This document shows, in pieces, positions 1-7,009 of a stretch of 7,471 bases of DNA. A program made the position numbers and the translations under genes. The stretch is from Chloroflexota bacterium (lineage in GTDB: Bacteria; Chloroflexota; UBA6077; CF-72). The DNA lies in assembly GCA_019247135.1 (NCBI GenBank), contig JAFAPL010000539.1, positions 1-7,471 of the forward strand. The letters are read 5' to 3'. Every line of letters starts with the position of its first letter. The stretch's first letter is position 1. The notes beneath the pieces are model-generated. The model saw only the letters and a list, made by a program, of their open reading frames with translations. It was not told the origin of the DNA and did not search any database.

Positions 1-921
1 ATCGGAGGCGACCTGCAGCCGGGCCAGCTCGAGTGCGGGTGGCTCCGGCCGATTGCGCTGGACGTTCAGGCGCGCATGCTCGACCACACGCGTCGCGTGC
101 TCTTCTCCATCCCAGGCGCTCTGAGGTCGCGTCGGCTCCTCGACGTACTCCAACGTCACGTACGCGGTCGCGCCGACGTCGTCGACGGACATGCTCAACT
201 GGGTGTCGGCGGCCAGAAGCAGCAGCCGACCGAGCGGGTCGATCGCGACTCCGGCCCGCACCAGCAATGTGCCCGGTGCGCCAGTCGAGATTACGACTTC
301 GAGCCCTTCGACGATGCCCCAGCCGTGGTTTCCCAGCAGGTGCACGCGTGCCGCCGTGCGGTGATAGGCCTGCTCGTCTTTCCAGGTGTCGGCATCGACC
401 ATCAACCCCTCGAACGGGTTGACACGGCTCAACTCGGCCGCACCGACGGCTTGGAAAAGAGGCGGCTCCGGCGGCAGTCGCGATACCCATGGCCCCGCCT
501 GAGGCAGAACGGGCGGACTCGCGGAAACGAGCAGCGTCGCTGGCGTGACGCCGTCCGTGTGCACGGGCTCGCGTTCGAGCGTGTCGTTGACGTCTCCGTT
601 CGACTCTTCCGGTCCACGAAACAAGACACTGACTTCGCCCAGTTGCAACCGCGCTCCATCTTTGATCGGGGTCACAAACCCCTTGGGTAATGCGAAGCCG
701 TCCACGAGCGTGTCATTTGTGCTCTGGCGCTCCACTTCCAGTTGCCACTCATCACGATCCTGGCGAAGTCGGACGTGCTGGCGGGACACCGAAAGGCCGC
801 CTGGCAAATGACCAAGGTTTACCTTTGGCGGATCGCCAACCTGACGCTCGCCGCGTCCAACCAGCGTTTCTCCTTCAGCCAGTTCGAAGCTGGTGCCGTC
901 TGCTGCGATCAACTTTGCCAT
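1..921 (-). CDS. FHA-domain protein fused to a tail/baseplate-type domain (partial, C-terminus beyond window)
   Basis: The frame is open from the ATG at 921 to the left edge: 307 residues with no stop, so the C-terminus is missing. Residues 1-103 read as a forkhead-associated (FHA) domain: GR at 22-23, SRQH at 46-49, and NDT followed by DG at 69-75, matching the family's GR / SxxH / NGT..NG pattern with Gly replaced by Asp at 70. FHA domains bind phosphothreonine peptides. A Pro/Ser-rich linker (about 104-165) follows. Residues 166-300 form a second region with NHGWGIVEGLEV at 198-209 and AGVAIDPLGRLLLL at 223-236; similar HGWG..GLEV / AIDPLGR motifs are, from memory, found in proteins of phage-tail-like loci. 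No signal peptide or membrane segment is visible. The start has a near-perfect Shine-Dalgarno and overlaps the end of the gpI-like gene by 13 nt, so it belongs to the same operon. The FHA call is firm; a role in phospho-controlled assembly is inference by analogy with Fha proteins of type VI secretion. Confidence 0.85.
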   Translation of the reverse strand, partial: MAKLIAADGTSFELAEGETLVGRGERQVGDPPKVNLGHLPGGLSVSRQHVRLRQDRDEWQLEVERQSTNDTLVDGFALPKGFVTPIKDGARLQLGEVSVLFRGPEESNGDVNDTLEREPVHTDGVTPATLLVSASPPVLPQAGPWVSRLPPEPPLFQAVGAAELSRVNPFEGLMVDADTWKDEQAYHRTAARVHLLGNHGWGIVEGLEVVISTGAPGTLLVRAGVAIDPLGRLLLLAADTQLSMSVDDVGATAYVTLEYVEEPTRPQSAWDGEEHATRVVEHARLNVQRNRPEPPALELARLQVASD

Positions 922-1829
922 CCGTCAACCACCTCCCCTTGCGGAGCCGGTGTCGGCGCGAGCCTGACAACGTAGCCGCAGCCGGCTGGTCGAACTGCAT
1001 CTACGAGCTCTCCAGCCTGGTCCAGAATGTCGCTGTCGCTATCCGGCGGTCGCGCCAGTGTGATGACAATGGAGCCATCGCAACGCCGGCCGAGCTGTGT
1101 GTTCACGCCCAGAGCCGCGTCGTGTCCGAGACGCAGGCCATCGAAATTCTCGACGATCAGGGCAGGCGTTTCGAGTCGAAGATCGAGTTCCGCGCGGAGT
1201 CCGCGCCGCGTCCCCTTCCAACGATAGAGCTCCACTGCCCGCTCGATGAGGATGCGTCGCGTCTCGACGTCCGGAGTCGCTTGCAGGTCCAGGTCCAACC
1301 AGCTCCCCAACCACTCGAGCAGGCCAGCCGGTGCGAGCCCTGGATCCAGGAGCAGGTGCGTCGTATCGATCGACTGCTCGATCGGGTCGAGCGCGGTTTG
1401 AAAGATATACAGGAAGCGTCCCAGGAACTCGTCTGTTCGGTAATGACGCGGCAAGAATTCAAGCAAGCGACTGACTGGAGACAGTTGAGGGTGTCCGACC
1501 TCGAATCCCGGGGGCACCACTCTCACCCGCCATGCAGACGGAGCCGCGTCCACGCCTTCGAGCCTGACGTCGTATAAGCCGGGATTGCCTCCGTGCTCCA
1601 GCCGGGGTGGATGGATCACGAGCAGCGCTTGCACTGGCTCTCTGGAGCCGGGCGGCACACTGCTTTGCATCGACAGGCTGTACCAGCTCGGCGGCACGCC
1701 AAGCAGTCGCAGCTCAGCAGTCCCGTCCACGCGGGTGCCGATCACCTGCAAGGCGGTCTCGATGCTTCCACCAGCCTCGACGATGAGGTCCAGTTGCTCC
1801 GTCCTGTCCGGAGCATCCGCGAGCATCAT
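909..1829 (-). CDS. Phage tail protein I-like baseplate protein (Tail_P2_I family; Afp12-like by position)
   Basis: A 306-residue protein. The core at about 118-232 is typical of the P2 gpI / 'phage tail protein domain' family: LLEFLPRHYR (122-131), then YIFQTALDPIEQSID, LLDPGLAPAGLLEWLGSWL (160-178), and ERAVELYRWKGTRRGL (196-211). In CIS particles this family joins the baseplate wedge to J/gp6-like proteins. Residues 1-115 precede the core and look beta-rich (alternating hydrophobics, WYSLSM at 49-54, WRVRVVPPGFEVG at 100-112), probably an Ig-like or sandwich extension. Residues 233-295 are a C-terminal beta-rich part. The ATG at 1829 overlaps the J stop as ATGA, a translational coupling arrangement; a second ATG follows at once at 1826, so the exact first residue is uncertain by one codon. 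There is no signal peptide. Equivalence to Afp12 rests on gene order, not on detailed similarity. Confidence 0.88.
   Translation of the reverse strand: MMLADAPDRTEQLDLIVEAGGSIETALQVIGTRVDGTAELRLLGVPPSWYSLSMQSSVPPGSREPVQALLVIHPPRLEHGGNPGLYDVRLEGVDAAPSAWRVRVVPPGFEVGHPQLSPVSRLLEFLPRHYRTDEFLGRFLYIFQTALDPIEQSIDTTHLLLDPGLAPAGLLEWLGSWLDLDLQATPDVETRRILIERAVELYRWKGTRRGLRAELDLRLETPALIVENFDGLRLGHDAALGVNTQLGRRCDGSIVITLARPPDSDSDILDQAGELVDAVRPAGCGYVVRLAPTPAPQGEVVDGWQS
929..938 (-). promoter_or_regulatory. Strong ribosome binding site of the FHA gene
   Basis: Read on the minus strand this is GGGGAGGTGG. The GGAGGT core (936-931) lies 9 nt before the ATG at 921. It is the best Shine-Dalgarno in the window. 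It lies inside the last codons of the gpI-like gene and supports the ATG at 921 as the true start. It suggests that the FHA protein is translated well on its own and not only by coupling. Confidence 0.75.
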
Positions 1830-4075
1830 GTGCTCGCCCCGTCTTCCTGAACCTCGACGTAGTGCGCGGCGGAACAGAACAGCTCGGTTTCCTGAAGACG
1901 CAGCAGGCGTTCGTCCGCGCCGATGGACCAGGCTTCGTCCGCGTCCGGAACAGCGGTTCTGAAGCGGAGCTCGTCGACGTACTCGACCTCTGCATCCCGC
2001 TGCAGTAAGGGATACACGTCGCCCAGCGTCAACGAAGCTCCGAAGGGCCAGCCCTGCCCATCCACTCCGCCGCGGACAGGATGAATGAACTCGTACAGTC
2101 GGCGAGCCGCCTGGTCCATGATTGCGCGGCGTCGTCGCTCGCGGCTCACCTCGTCGAGGCCGGCGCGCGGTCTGATGATCAGTCGCGCTCTCACGCTGAC
2201 CCAGTGGTAATCGGGTTGGCCGACCACAAGCTCCGTGGTGAGTGGCGCACGCTCGCGCAGATACGCGTACACCGAGCGTCGGACCGGATCCGGGAGCTCC
2301 AGGTCGTCGTGGGTGAGGGGCCGGTCCACGGTTGTAACCGCAGGAACGAGCAGCAGCCGCACGTGGCCGGGTGTGGTGCTCCCGTTAACCGAGGCCGGCC
2401 CGGTCCCGGTCAGCATGGTTTGCGTTGGCAGCTTCTGGGGGGCGGGAGCGGTACCGTTTGCCCCGGCCGTTCCGTTTGCCCGGGCTGTACCGTTGCGCGT
2501 CGGGCTCCAGCTTGTGACTCCACTCGGTGCGACGCAGCGGACGCGCCCGACTCGCGGCGATGCTTCGCGTGCCAGCGTTTCGAAATCGGCGCGCGTGACG
2601 GCCACCTCGCGCGTGCGCACCAGTTGCGGGCCACGCATGCGATACGCTTCGAGTGTTTCACGATCACGGCCGCCGCTGGCCGCACGCAGATTCGCCACCC
2701 ACTTCACGTACGGCAGGTCGGAGGCGGACTTCGGCACGACCAGCGTGCCCTGTCCGACATTACCGATCGATCCTCCACCACTGCGATATCGACTGAATCG
2801 GATCAGCTGACCTTTTGGCGGTATCCGCCCGTACTGCTGCTCCTCACCGCTCGGCGCGATGATGCGCGGGCCGAAGCGGACCTCGCCAGAAAGGTTGTCC
2901 ACCTGGTAGTGCGAGTCGGTCGCCCGTGACTGGGCGAACACTTCGACCTCCGTCCATACCTCGACGGACGTGTCTGAGAGGACCATCTCGATCTGCTCCG
3001 GCCAGGACGGATCGTTGCGCCTGGGCAGGACCGGCGGATTGGCCAACCGGAAGCTCTGACCAGGCGATCCATCGCTACGCCCGAGCACTTCACCGGTCAC
3101 CTCGAACGCGTGACTCGCGTCGACGAGCCCGCCCAGGCTTTCGGCGCGCACGCCCTGAATCATTGGTGAATGGTCGTAGAAACGGGCCTCGGGGTGTCGT
3201 CGCCGGGCTCTGCAACGGACCCAGCACGCGGTGAGCGCTCGGTCGTCCACGCGCAATTCACGCACCGCGCACGTGCGCGGGAGAATCAGCAGCACACGCC
3301 CGTCGCGCAACAAGCCGCGAGTATTGTCGAGACGGTGACCCAGCTCGTTACACTCCGGTTCCAACTGCCGCAGCAGCGCGAGCTCATCATTATCTGGCTG
3401 GAGGTCGATCCAGCTCTGTCCGTCCCAGAATTCCCAGACGAGCGGCGGATCATCCTGGTTGATGTTGGACCCGCGCAAGGTGTCGCAGTACAGGTTCAAT
3501 CGGATTACATGGTTGTCCATGTTGTCGGCGAAGCCAAGATAAAACGCGTCGTCTTCCTCCGGGATAGACTGGAAGGCTTCCGCGCGGAGCTGCTCGCCGC
3601 GAATCAGACGATCGGACAGATCCTCGTAGTCCAGTGTCTCGCCAGCCGCATTCTGGATGTGGCGCTCGAGGATGAAGTACCGCAGATTTGGCTCGCGAAT
3701 CGTCAGCGCTGCGTCTGTGGTGAAAACGACCGCCTGGCGAGTCTCGGTCTGACGGGTTGCGACCTCGATGCCGCGCCGAATCTCGCGTACTCCAGTCGAA
3801 GGAGCCGTCAGCCAGAACAGCAGCTCGGCCGTCGCCGGAACAGCCGGACGGGGCTTGACACCAATGAGCTCGAGAAATTTGAGGAAATCCCGTTCGGGGA
3901 CTTCGTTCAGTCGGTACAGCAGGATGTCGACCATCCATGCGAACAGCTCGATGAGCATGACGCCCGGATCGCTGACGTTGTGGTCCGTCCACTCCGGGCA
4001 GTACAGAGGGATGCGACGCTTGGCTTCGTCAACCAGGTCCTGAAACTTGCGCGGGTCGATCGCCGGCGGTTGCAT
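1826..4075 (-). CDS. Baseplate J/gp6-like wedge assembly protein (Afp11-like)
   Basis: A 749-residue protein of the 'putative baseplate assembly protein' type, built like the large Afp11 / T4 gp6 wedge component. The N-terminus has the family signature: IPLYCPEWTDHNVSDPGVML at 22-41, then IELFAWMVDILLYRLNEVPE (42-61) and FLKFLELIGVKPRPAVPATA (64-83). The central part (about 400-515) holds the J-type core, with LSGEVRFGPR and then VTRADFETLAREASPRVGRV just before the linker. Residues about 517-569 are a low-complexity Asn-Gly-Thr/Pro linker, described separately. The C-terminal part (570-749) includes a wedge-like region with PDYHWVSVRARL and FGASLTLGDVYPLLQ. The protein is cytoplasmic and particle-bound, with no signal peptide. 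The start lies 2 nt after the gp25 stop and has GAAGG 6 nt upstream; the stop overlaps the next gene by 4 nt. The length is somewhat above a minimal J protein and usual for the eCIS form. Confidence 0.93.
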   Translation of the reverse strand: MQPPAIDPRKFQDLVDEAKRRIPLYCPEWTDHNVSDPGVMLIELFAWMVDILLYRLNEVPERDFLKFLELIGVKPRPAVPATAELLFWLTAPSTGVREIRRGIEVATRQTETRQAVVFTTDAALTIREPNLRYFILERHIQNAAGETLDYEDLSDRLIRGEQLRAEAFQSIPEEDDAFYLGFADNMDNHVIRLNLYCDTLRGSNINQDDPPLVWEFWDGQSWIDLQPDNDELALLRQLEPECNELGHRLDNTRGLLRDGRVLLILPRTCAVRELRVDDRALTACWVRCRARRRHPEARFYDHSPMIQGVRAESLGGLVDASHAFEVTGEVLGRSDGSPGQSFRLANPPVLPRRNDPSWPEQIEMVLSDTSVEVWTEVEVFAQSRATDSHYQVDNLSGEVRFGPRIIAPSGEEQQYGRIPPKGQLIRFSRYRSGGGSIGNVGQGTLVVPKSASDLPYVKWVANLRAASGGRDRETLEAYRMRGPQLVRTREVAVTRADFETLAREASPRVGRVRCVAPSGVTSWSPTRNGTARANGTAGANGTAPAPQKLPTQTMLTGTGPASVNGSTTPGHVRLLLVPAVTTVDRPLTHDDLELPDPVRRSVYAYLRERAPLTTELVVGQPDYHWVSVRARLIIRPRAGLDEVSRERRRRAIMDQAARRLYEFIHPVRGGVDGQGWPFGASLTLGDVYPLLQRDAEVEYVDELRFRTAVPDADEAWSIGADERLLRLQETELFCSAAHYVEVQEDGAST
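2451..2504 (-). repeat. Three 18-bp in-frame repeats coding for (A/R)xANGT-type units in the J protein
   Basis: Units are 2451-2468, 2469-2486 and 2487-2504. On the plus strand each starts gtaccgtt or gttccgtt. The first two are close copies, with differences at about three positions; the third has diverged after the first nine bases. Read on the coding strand they give ..RNGT, ARANGT, AGANGT. The tract sits in the variable linker (about residues 517-569) between the J core and the C-terminal region, where length change by slippage should be tolerated. Confidence 0.7.
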
Positions 4076-4077
4076 GG

Positions 4078-4494
4078 TCAGCCTTCGCCCTCGCCTGGGA
4101 TAAGATAGAACGGATACACCAGGTTACGGTCGGCATTCGTCGACTTGATGGTGTAACGAATTTCGATCAGCAGCAGCCCGTCCTCGTCACTCGCAGGGTG
4201 GATGTCCACGCCTTGCACGACGATGCGTGGCTCCCACCAGCCCAGTGCTTCGAGCACCTGCGAGTGGATGAGACCAACAGTCGTTGGGTCGTGTGGCGCA
4301 AACACCAGGTCGTGAATGCCGCAACCGAACCGCGGACGCATGCGGCGCTCGCCTTTGGCGGTCGACAGGATCGTCAGGATCGAACGCTCGATCGCGCGAT
4401 CGCCGGAGGCCATGCTGATGCCGCCCCGTCCGTCAACCCCGAATGGGGCGGCCCAGCCGGTGCCGAGAAAGTGGCGCGGCTCCAGCTCGTCCAT
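4078..4494 (-). CDS. gp25-like baseplate wedge protein (GPW/gp25 family; Afp9-like)
   Basis: A 138-residue protein, the usual length for GPW/gp25 wedge subunits. The family signature is complete: an N-terminal helix region AIERSILTILSTAKGERRM (34-52), then RPRFGCGIHDLVFAP (53-67, containing the conserved R-P-x-F-G-x-x-I/L), a central helix with LIHSQVLEALGWWEPRI (75-91), and the C-terminal strand pair LIEIRYTIKSTNADRNLVYP (109-128). In contractile particles gp25 is the innermost wedge subunit, contacts the hub and is thought to nucleate sheath polymerisation. The ATG follows the TAG stop of the spike gene with no gap, and no strong Shine-Dalgarno is visible, so translation probably depends on coupling to the spike gene. 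There is no PAAR gene on either side. Confidence in the family is very high. Confidence 0.95.
   Translation of the reverse strand: MDELEPRHFLGTGWAAPFGVDGRGGISMASGDRAIERSILTILSTAKGERRMRPRFGCGIHDLVFAPHDPTTVGLIHSQVLEALGWWEPRIVVQGVDIHPASDEDGLLLIEIRYTIKSTNADRNLVYPFYLIPGEGEG
4082..4086 (-). promoter_or_regulatory. Ribosome binding site of the baseplate J gene
   Basis: GAAGG on the minus strand lies 6 nt before the ATG at 4075, within the last codons of the gp25-like gene (its stop is at 4080-4078). It supports the chosen start and reinitiation after gp25. Confidence 0.5.
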
Positions 4495-6276
4495 CTAGTT
4501 GATCTTCACCAGGCTGCCGCTCATCGTGAGAATTCCACTTGACTTGATATCCATCGTTCCGTCAGCTTCGATTGCCACGGTGGCACCCTTGAGCTTGAGC
4601 TGCGCGGTAGCTGTCACCGTCGCATCCTGTTTGCACGTCACCGTCGCGCTCTGCGCGTCGACCGTGGTGTCTCCGGTTGAATCAACCACGACTTTGCCGG
4701 TAGCAGTCAGCTTGACGTCCCCGGCCGCGGTGATCGCGATGGTGTTATCCGACGCGGTGATCTCGATCTTGTTGTTTTCGGTCTTGTCCTTGATGGAGAT
4801 CTTTTCGGACCCCTCCGTATCGTCCAGCGAGATAGTGTGGCCGGCACGTGTCTTCAAGATGCGTTCGTTGACTTTGCTGCTGCTGACCACCTCGTTGTTC
4901 GTCTTGGGCGGAGCGTCCTGTCCATTCCACAACGCGCCGAGAACGAATGGGCGGGTAAAGTCACCATGTTCGAACGCGACCAGTACTTCGTCGTTCACTT
5001 CGGGCAAGAAAAACATGCCGCGACTGGAGCCCGCCATGGGCACCGCAAGGCGGGCCCACCAGCTCTCCTCTGAATCATCCATCCACGGGAACTTGACTTT
5101 GACTCGGCCGAGCCCATCCGGATCGGTGTTGTTGGTGACAAGCCCGACCACGGCGTTCGGTAGACCGGAGCCGGCGTCTGGACCCTGCACCATCTCGAGC
5201 AGCGAGTGGCTGCGACGGCCGCTGATCGTGAACCGGGTGGTGTACGCGACGTTCGTTCGCACCGAGTGCACCACGGACGTCAGATAGTAGTCGCCCGACA
5301 AGCGGGTGCCGAGAGTTGGCAGCTTGACGGTGAGGCCGGCCTTCAGCGCCGGGTCACCCAGGCACGTGCCTTCGGCTTCGACAAACGTCCCATCCAGGTC
5401 GTTGTAGATCGCGGTTGCGAGCGTATCGGCCGCACTCTGGTCGTCGAGTGGACGATTGATCGCATAAACGGTCGCATCGCCGAAGTCCGCCGCCATTGTC
5501 GAGCCATTGCGCGACTCACCGATTGTCGGCGCCATCGAGCCGCTGCTTGCGGTCCCGACGATCGCCTCCTTGCTCTTCATGTCCCAGCTCTTGACGATGA
5601 CTGACGAGGCCTGAAACGCCGACGTCATTTTGACGTGGATGTCGATCAGGTTGTCCCAGAGTCGCTGCTCAGGCCCCTCCTCCTGTCCATTACGCGGCTC
5701 CGCGAAGTGAAGCGTACGTCCGTCGACGTAGCATTCGAATCCGTTGCGTGCCGCGAGCTGGCGCAGAAATTCCCAGTTGGTCTTGTTGTACTGGAACACA
5801 TAGTCGTGGGTCGGATTGGTCGAGTCGGTGGAGGGAGTGAGGGCGACCTCCTGTGCTATTTTCGAAACGATATCGGAGTCCGCCATATTCAAGAACGAGC
5901 GATTGTGCCAGCCACGGTGCAGCCGATGCGCTCGGTCGAAGGCGCGCACCAGGACGCGCGGCGTCTGGTCATTCGTCGCCTCTAGTTCAACCGCCGTGAT
6001 CTCTCCGCTGAACACCGTTTCGGGCTCGCCGTCGCGGCTGAGGCCGAGCTCCAGCTCGCCGCCAATCGGAAACGTGTCCTGGTCGAGCATGCGGAAGAAC
6101 ACTGCCTTGGTGGGGTCCGTTCCGAGATCGTGCAGCCAGATCAGGCACATGCTCGGCAGATGCACGCTCTGCTCGATGGTGACCGCGTTGACACGCGCGA
6201 ATTCATCGGCCTGAATTTCTGATCCATTCACCTTGATGTCTATCGAGGCCGAGAATGCCGGCGAGCTCATGGTCAT
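4495..6276 (-). CDS. VgrG-like hub/spike protein (gpD-gp5 fusion; Afp8-like)
   Basis: A 593-residue spike that forms the trimeric tip of a contractile tail. Residues about 1-350 are the gp27 / phage late control D part (for example DYVFQYNKTNWEFLRQLAAR near 170-190 and GDYYLTSVVHSVRTNVAY near 325-345). Residues about 377-452 are the gp5 OB-fold: GLVTNNTDPDGLGRVKVKFP, then WWARLAVPMAG, PEVNDEVLVAFEHGD and PFVLGALWNG. From about 485 to the end there is a run of short alternating strands rich in Thr, Val, Ala and Asp (IAITAAGDVKLTATGKVVVD and similar), the triple-stranded beta-helix needle, ending in SGSLVKIN. No lysozyme domain is inserted and no effector or PAAR extension follows the needle. 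The start is 13 nt after the LysM gene stop; GAGG lies about 11 nt upstream, and an in-frame ATG at 6270 is an alternative start two residues in. The gene looks slightly less GC-rich than its neighbours. A T6SS VgrG is less likely given the surrounding tail genes. Confidence 0.94.
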   Translation of the reverse strand: MTMSSPAFSASIDIKVNGSEIQADEFARVNAVTIEQSVHLPSMCLIWLHDLGTDPTKAVFFRMLDQDTFPIGGELELGLSRDGEPETVFSGEITAVELEATNDQTPRVLVRAFDRAHRLHRGWHNRSFLNMADSDIVSKIAQEVALTPSTDSTNPTHDYVFQYNKTNWEFLRQLAARNGFECYVDGRTLHFAEPRNGQEEGPEQRLWDNLIDIHVKMTSAFQASSVIVKSWDMKSKEAIVGTASSGSMAPTIGESRNGSTMAADFGDATVYAINRPLDDQSAADTLATAIYNDLDGTFVEAEGTCLGDPALKAGLTVKLPTLGTRLSGDYYLTSVVHSVRTNVAYTTRFTISGRRSHSLLEMVQGPDAGSGLPNAVVGLVTNNTDPDGLGRVKVKFPWMDDSEESWWARLAVPMAGSSRGMFFLPEVNDEVLVAFEHGDFTRPFVLGALWNGQDAPPKTNNEVVSSSKVNERILKTRAGHTISLDDTEGSEKISIKDKTENNKIEITASDNTIAITAAGDVKLTATGKVVVDSTGDTTVDAQSATVTCKQDATVTATAQLKLKGATVAIEADGTMDIKSSGILTMSGSLVKIN

Positions 6277-6289
6277 GCGCGTCGAGACC

Positions 6290-7009
6290 TCATCGCAGCG
6301 GCGGCAATGCTAGCTGCTGTCCGACGCGCAGACGCAGCGGATTGTCCAGGTGATTGAAGTCGGCGATGGCCCGCCAACGCGAGGAGTCGCCGTATTCGCT
6401 GAAGGCGATCGCGTCGATCGTTTCTCCGGGCAGAACCGTGCGGACTTTCTCCGGACGCGCCACCGAGGTGGGATTCTGGGGTGGATAGGTACCTTCTGTT
6501 TCGACCTGCTGAAAGCTCGCGGTCAGCGTAGCGCGGATGGGCCTGCCGTCGTCCCAGAACAATGTGAAATTTTGATTGACGCTGGTGAGGACGGATTTGA
6601 AGCTCCAGAAGCGGCCCCAGCGGAAGCTCACACGCGGCGGTCGACCCGGAGTGCCTTTGCTGGAGTCGGCAGTGGAGGGGTCGATCTTCATCAGATCCAG
6701 GAGCTTTTCGGTGTATTCGCGCACGTCCTGTGGCGTCGTATCGGAGCCATCGCTTGCCAGAGTGAGCGTATCGAACAGGAGCTGTACCGTGAGACTGATC
6801 GCGCCACCACTCGAGAAATTGACGAGTGGGACATCACCGCCGGTCGGCGACCCGCTGGCCCAGTCGTTGCGCTTCGCGAACGAGTAGTCGGTTGGATTGA
6901 ACAGACAATCCAAGACCTTGCTGGGCGGCTGCGTGTCCTCGTTCCAGACGGAAGCTTTGACAGGTTTGCCGGATCCGAAATGAATACCGCGACCGGACTG
7001 CTCAGCCAT
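6290..7009 (-). CDS. CIS tube/LysM protein (Afp7-like, gp53-type tube-baseplate adaptor)
   Basis: A 239-residue protein from the ATG at 7009. The N-terminal part has the eCIS tube-protein signature VLDCLFNPTDYSFAKRNDW (32-50), followed by strands such as ISLTVQLLFDTLTL (71-84) and PPRVSFRWGRFWSFKSVLTS (124-143), then FTLFWDDGRPIRATLTASFQ (148-167). The C-terminus is a LysM-like domain: VLPGETIDAIAFSEYGDSSRWRAIA over 192-216, then NPLRLRVGQQLALPPL (223-238). In Afp-type particles this protein joins the tube to the hub; LysM here is structural, not evidence of secretion, and no signal peptide is seen. The frame could start at a GTG at 7033 eight residues earlier, but the ATG at 7009 has GGAG at a 5-nt spacing and is preferred. 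It overlaps the upstream stop by 8 nt, and the spike gene follows 13 nt downstream. Confidence 0.9.
   Translation of the reverse strand: MAEQSGRGIHFGSGKPVKASVWNEDTQPPSKVLDCLFNPTDYSFAKRNDWASGSPTGGDVPLVNFSSGGAISLTVQLLFDTLTLASDGSDTTPQDVREYTEKLLDLMKIDPSTADSSKGTPGRPPRVSFRWGRFWSFKSVLTSVNQNFTLFWDDGRPIRATLTASFQQVETEGTYPPQNPTSVARPEKVRTVLPGETIDAIAFSEYGDSSRWRAIADFNHLDNPLRLRVGQQLALPPLR

Noticed and set aside
76..690. 204-codon open frame on the plus strand
   Set aside because: It is antisense to the FHA gene, whose protein has clear FHA motifs.
690..1577. 295-codon open frame on the plus strand
   Set aside because: It is antisense to the well-supported gpI-like and FHA genes, is rich in Arg/Ser/Pro/Gln without any domain, and is explained by high GC content.
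2081..2929. 282-codon open frame on the plus strand
   Set aside because: It is antisense to the J gene, with composition typical of a non-coding frame and no motif.
3170..4108. 312-codon open frame on the plus strand
   Set aside because: It is a shadow of the baseplate J gene with no recognisable family or consistent start signal.
4389..4402. Perfect 14-bp palindrome cgatcgcgcgatcg
   Set aside because: It lies inside the gp25-like gene in codons for an ordinary Arg/Ala/Ile stretch; such CG-rich palindromes occur by chance in this composition, and there is no promoter context.
4495..6276. Spike as evidence for a type VI secretion system
   Set aside because: The neighbours are gp25, a large J protein, gpI-like and LysM/CIS tube genes, with none of the membrane complex or TssK/F/G genes in 7.4 kb.
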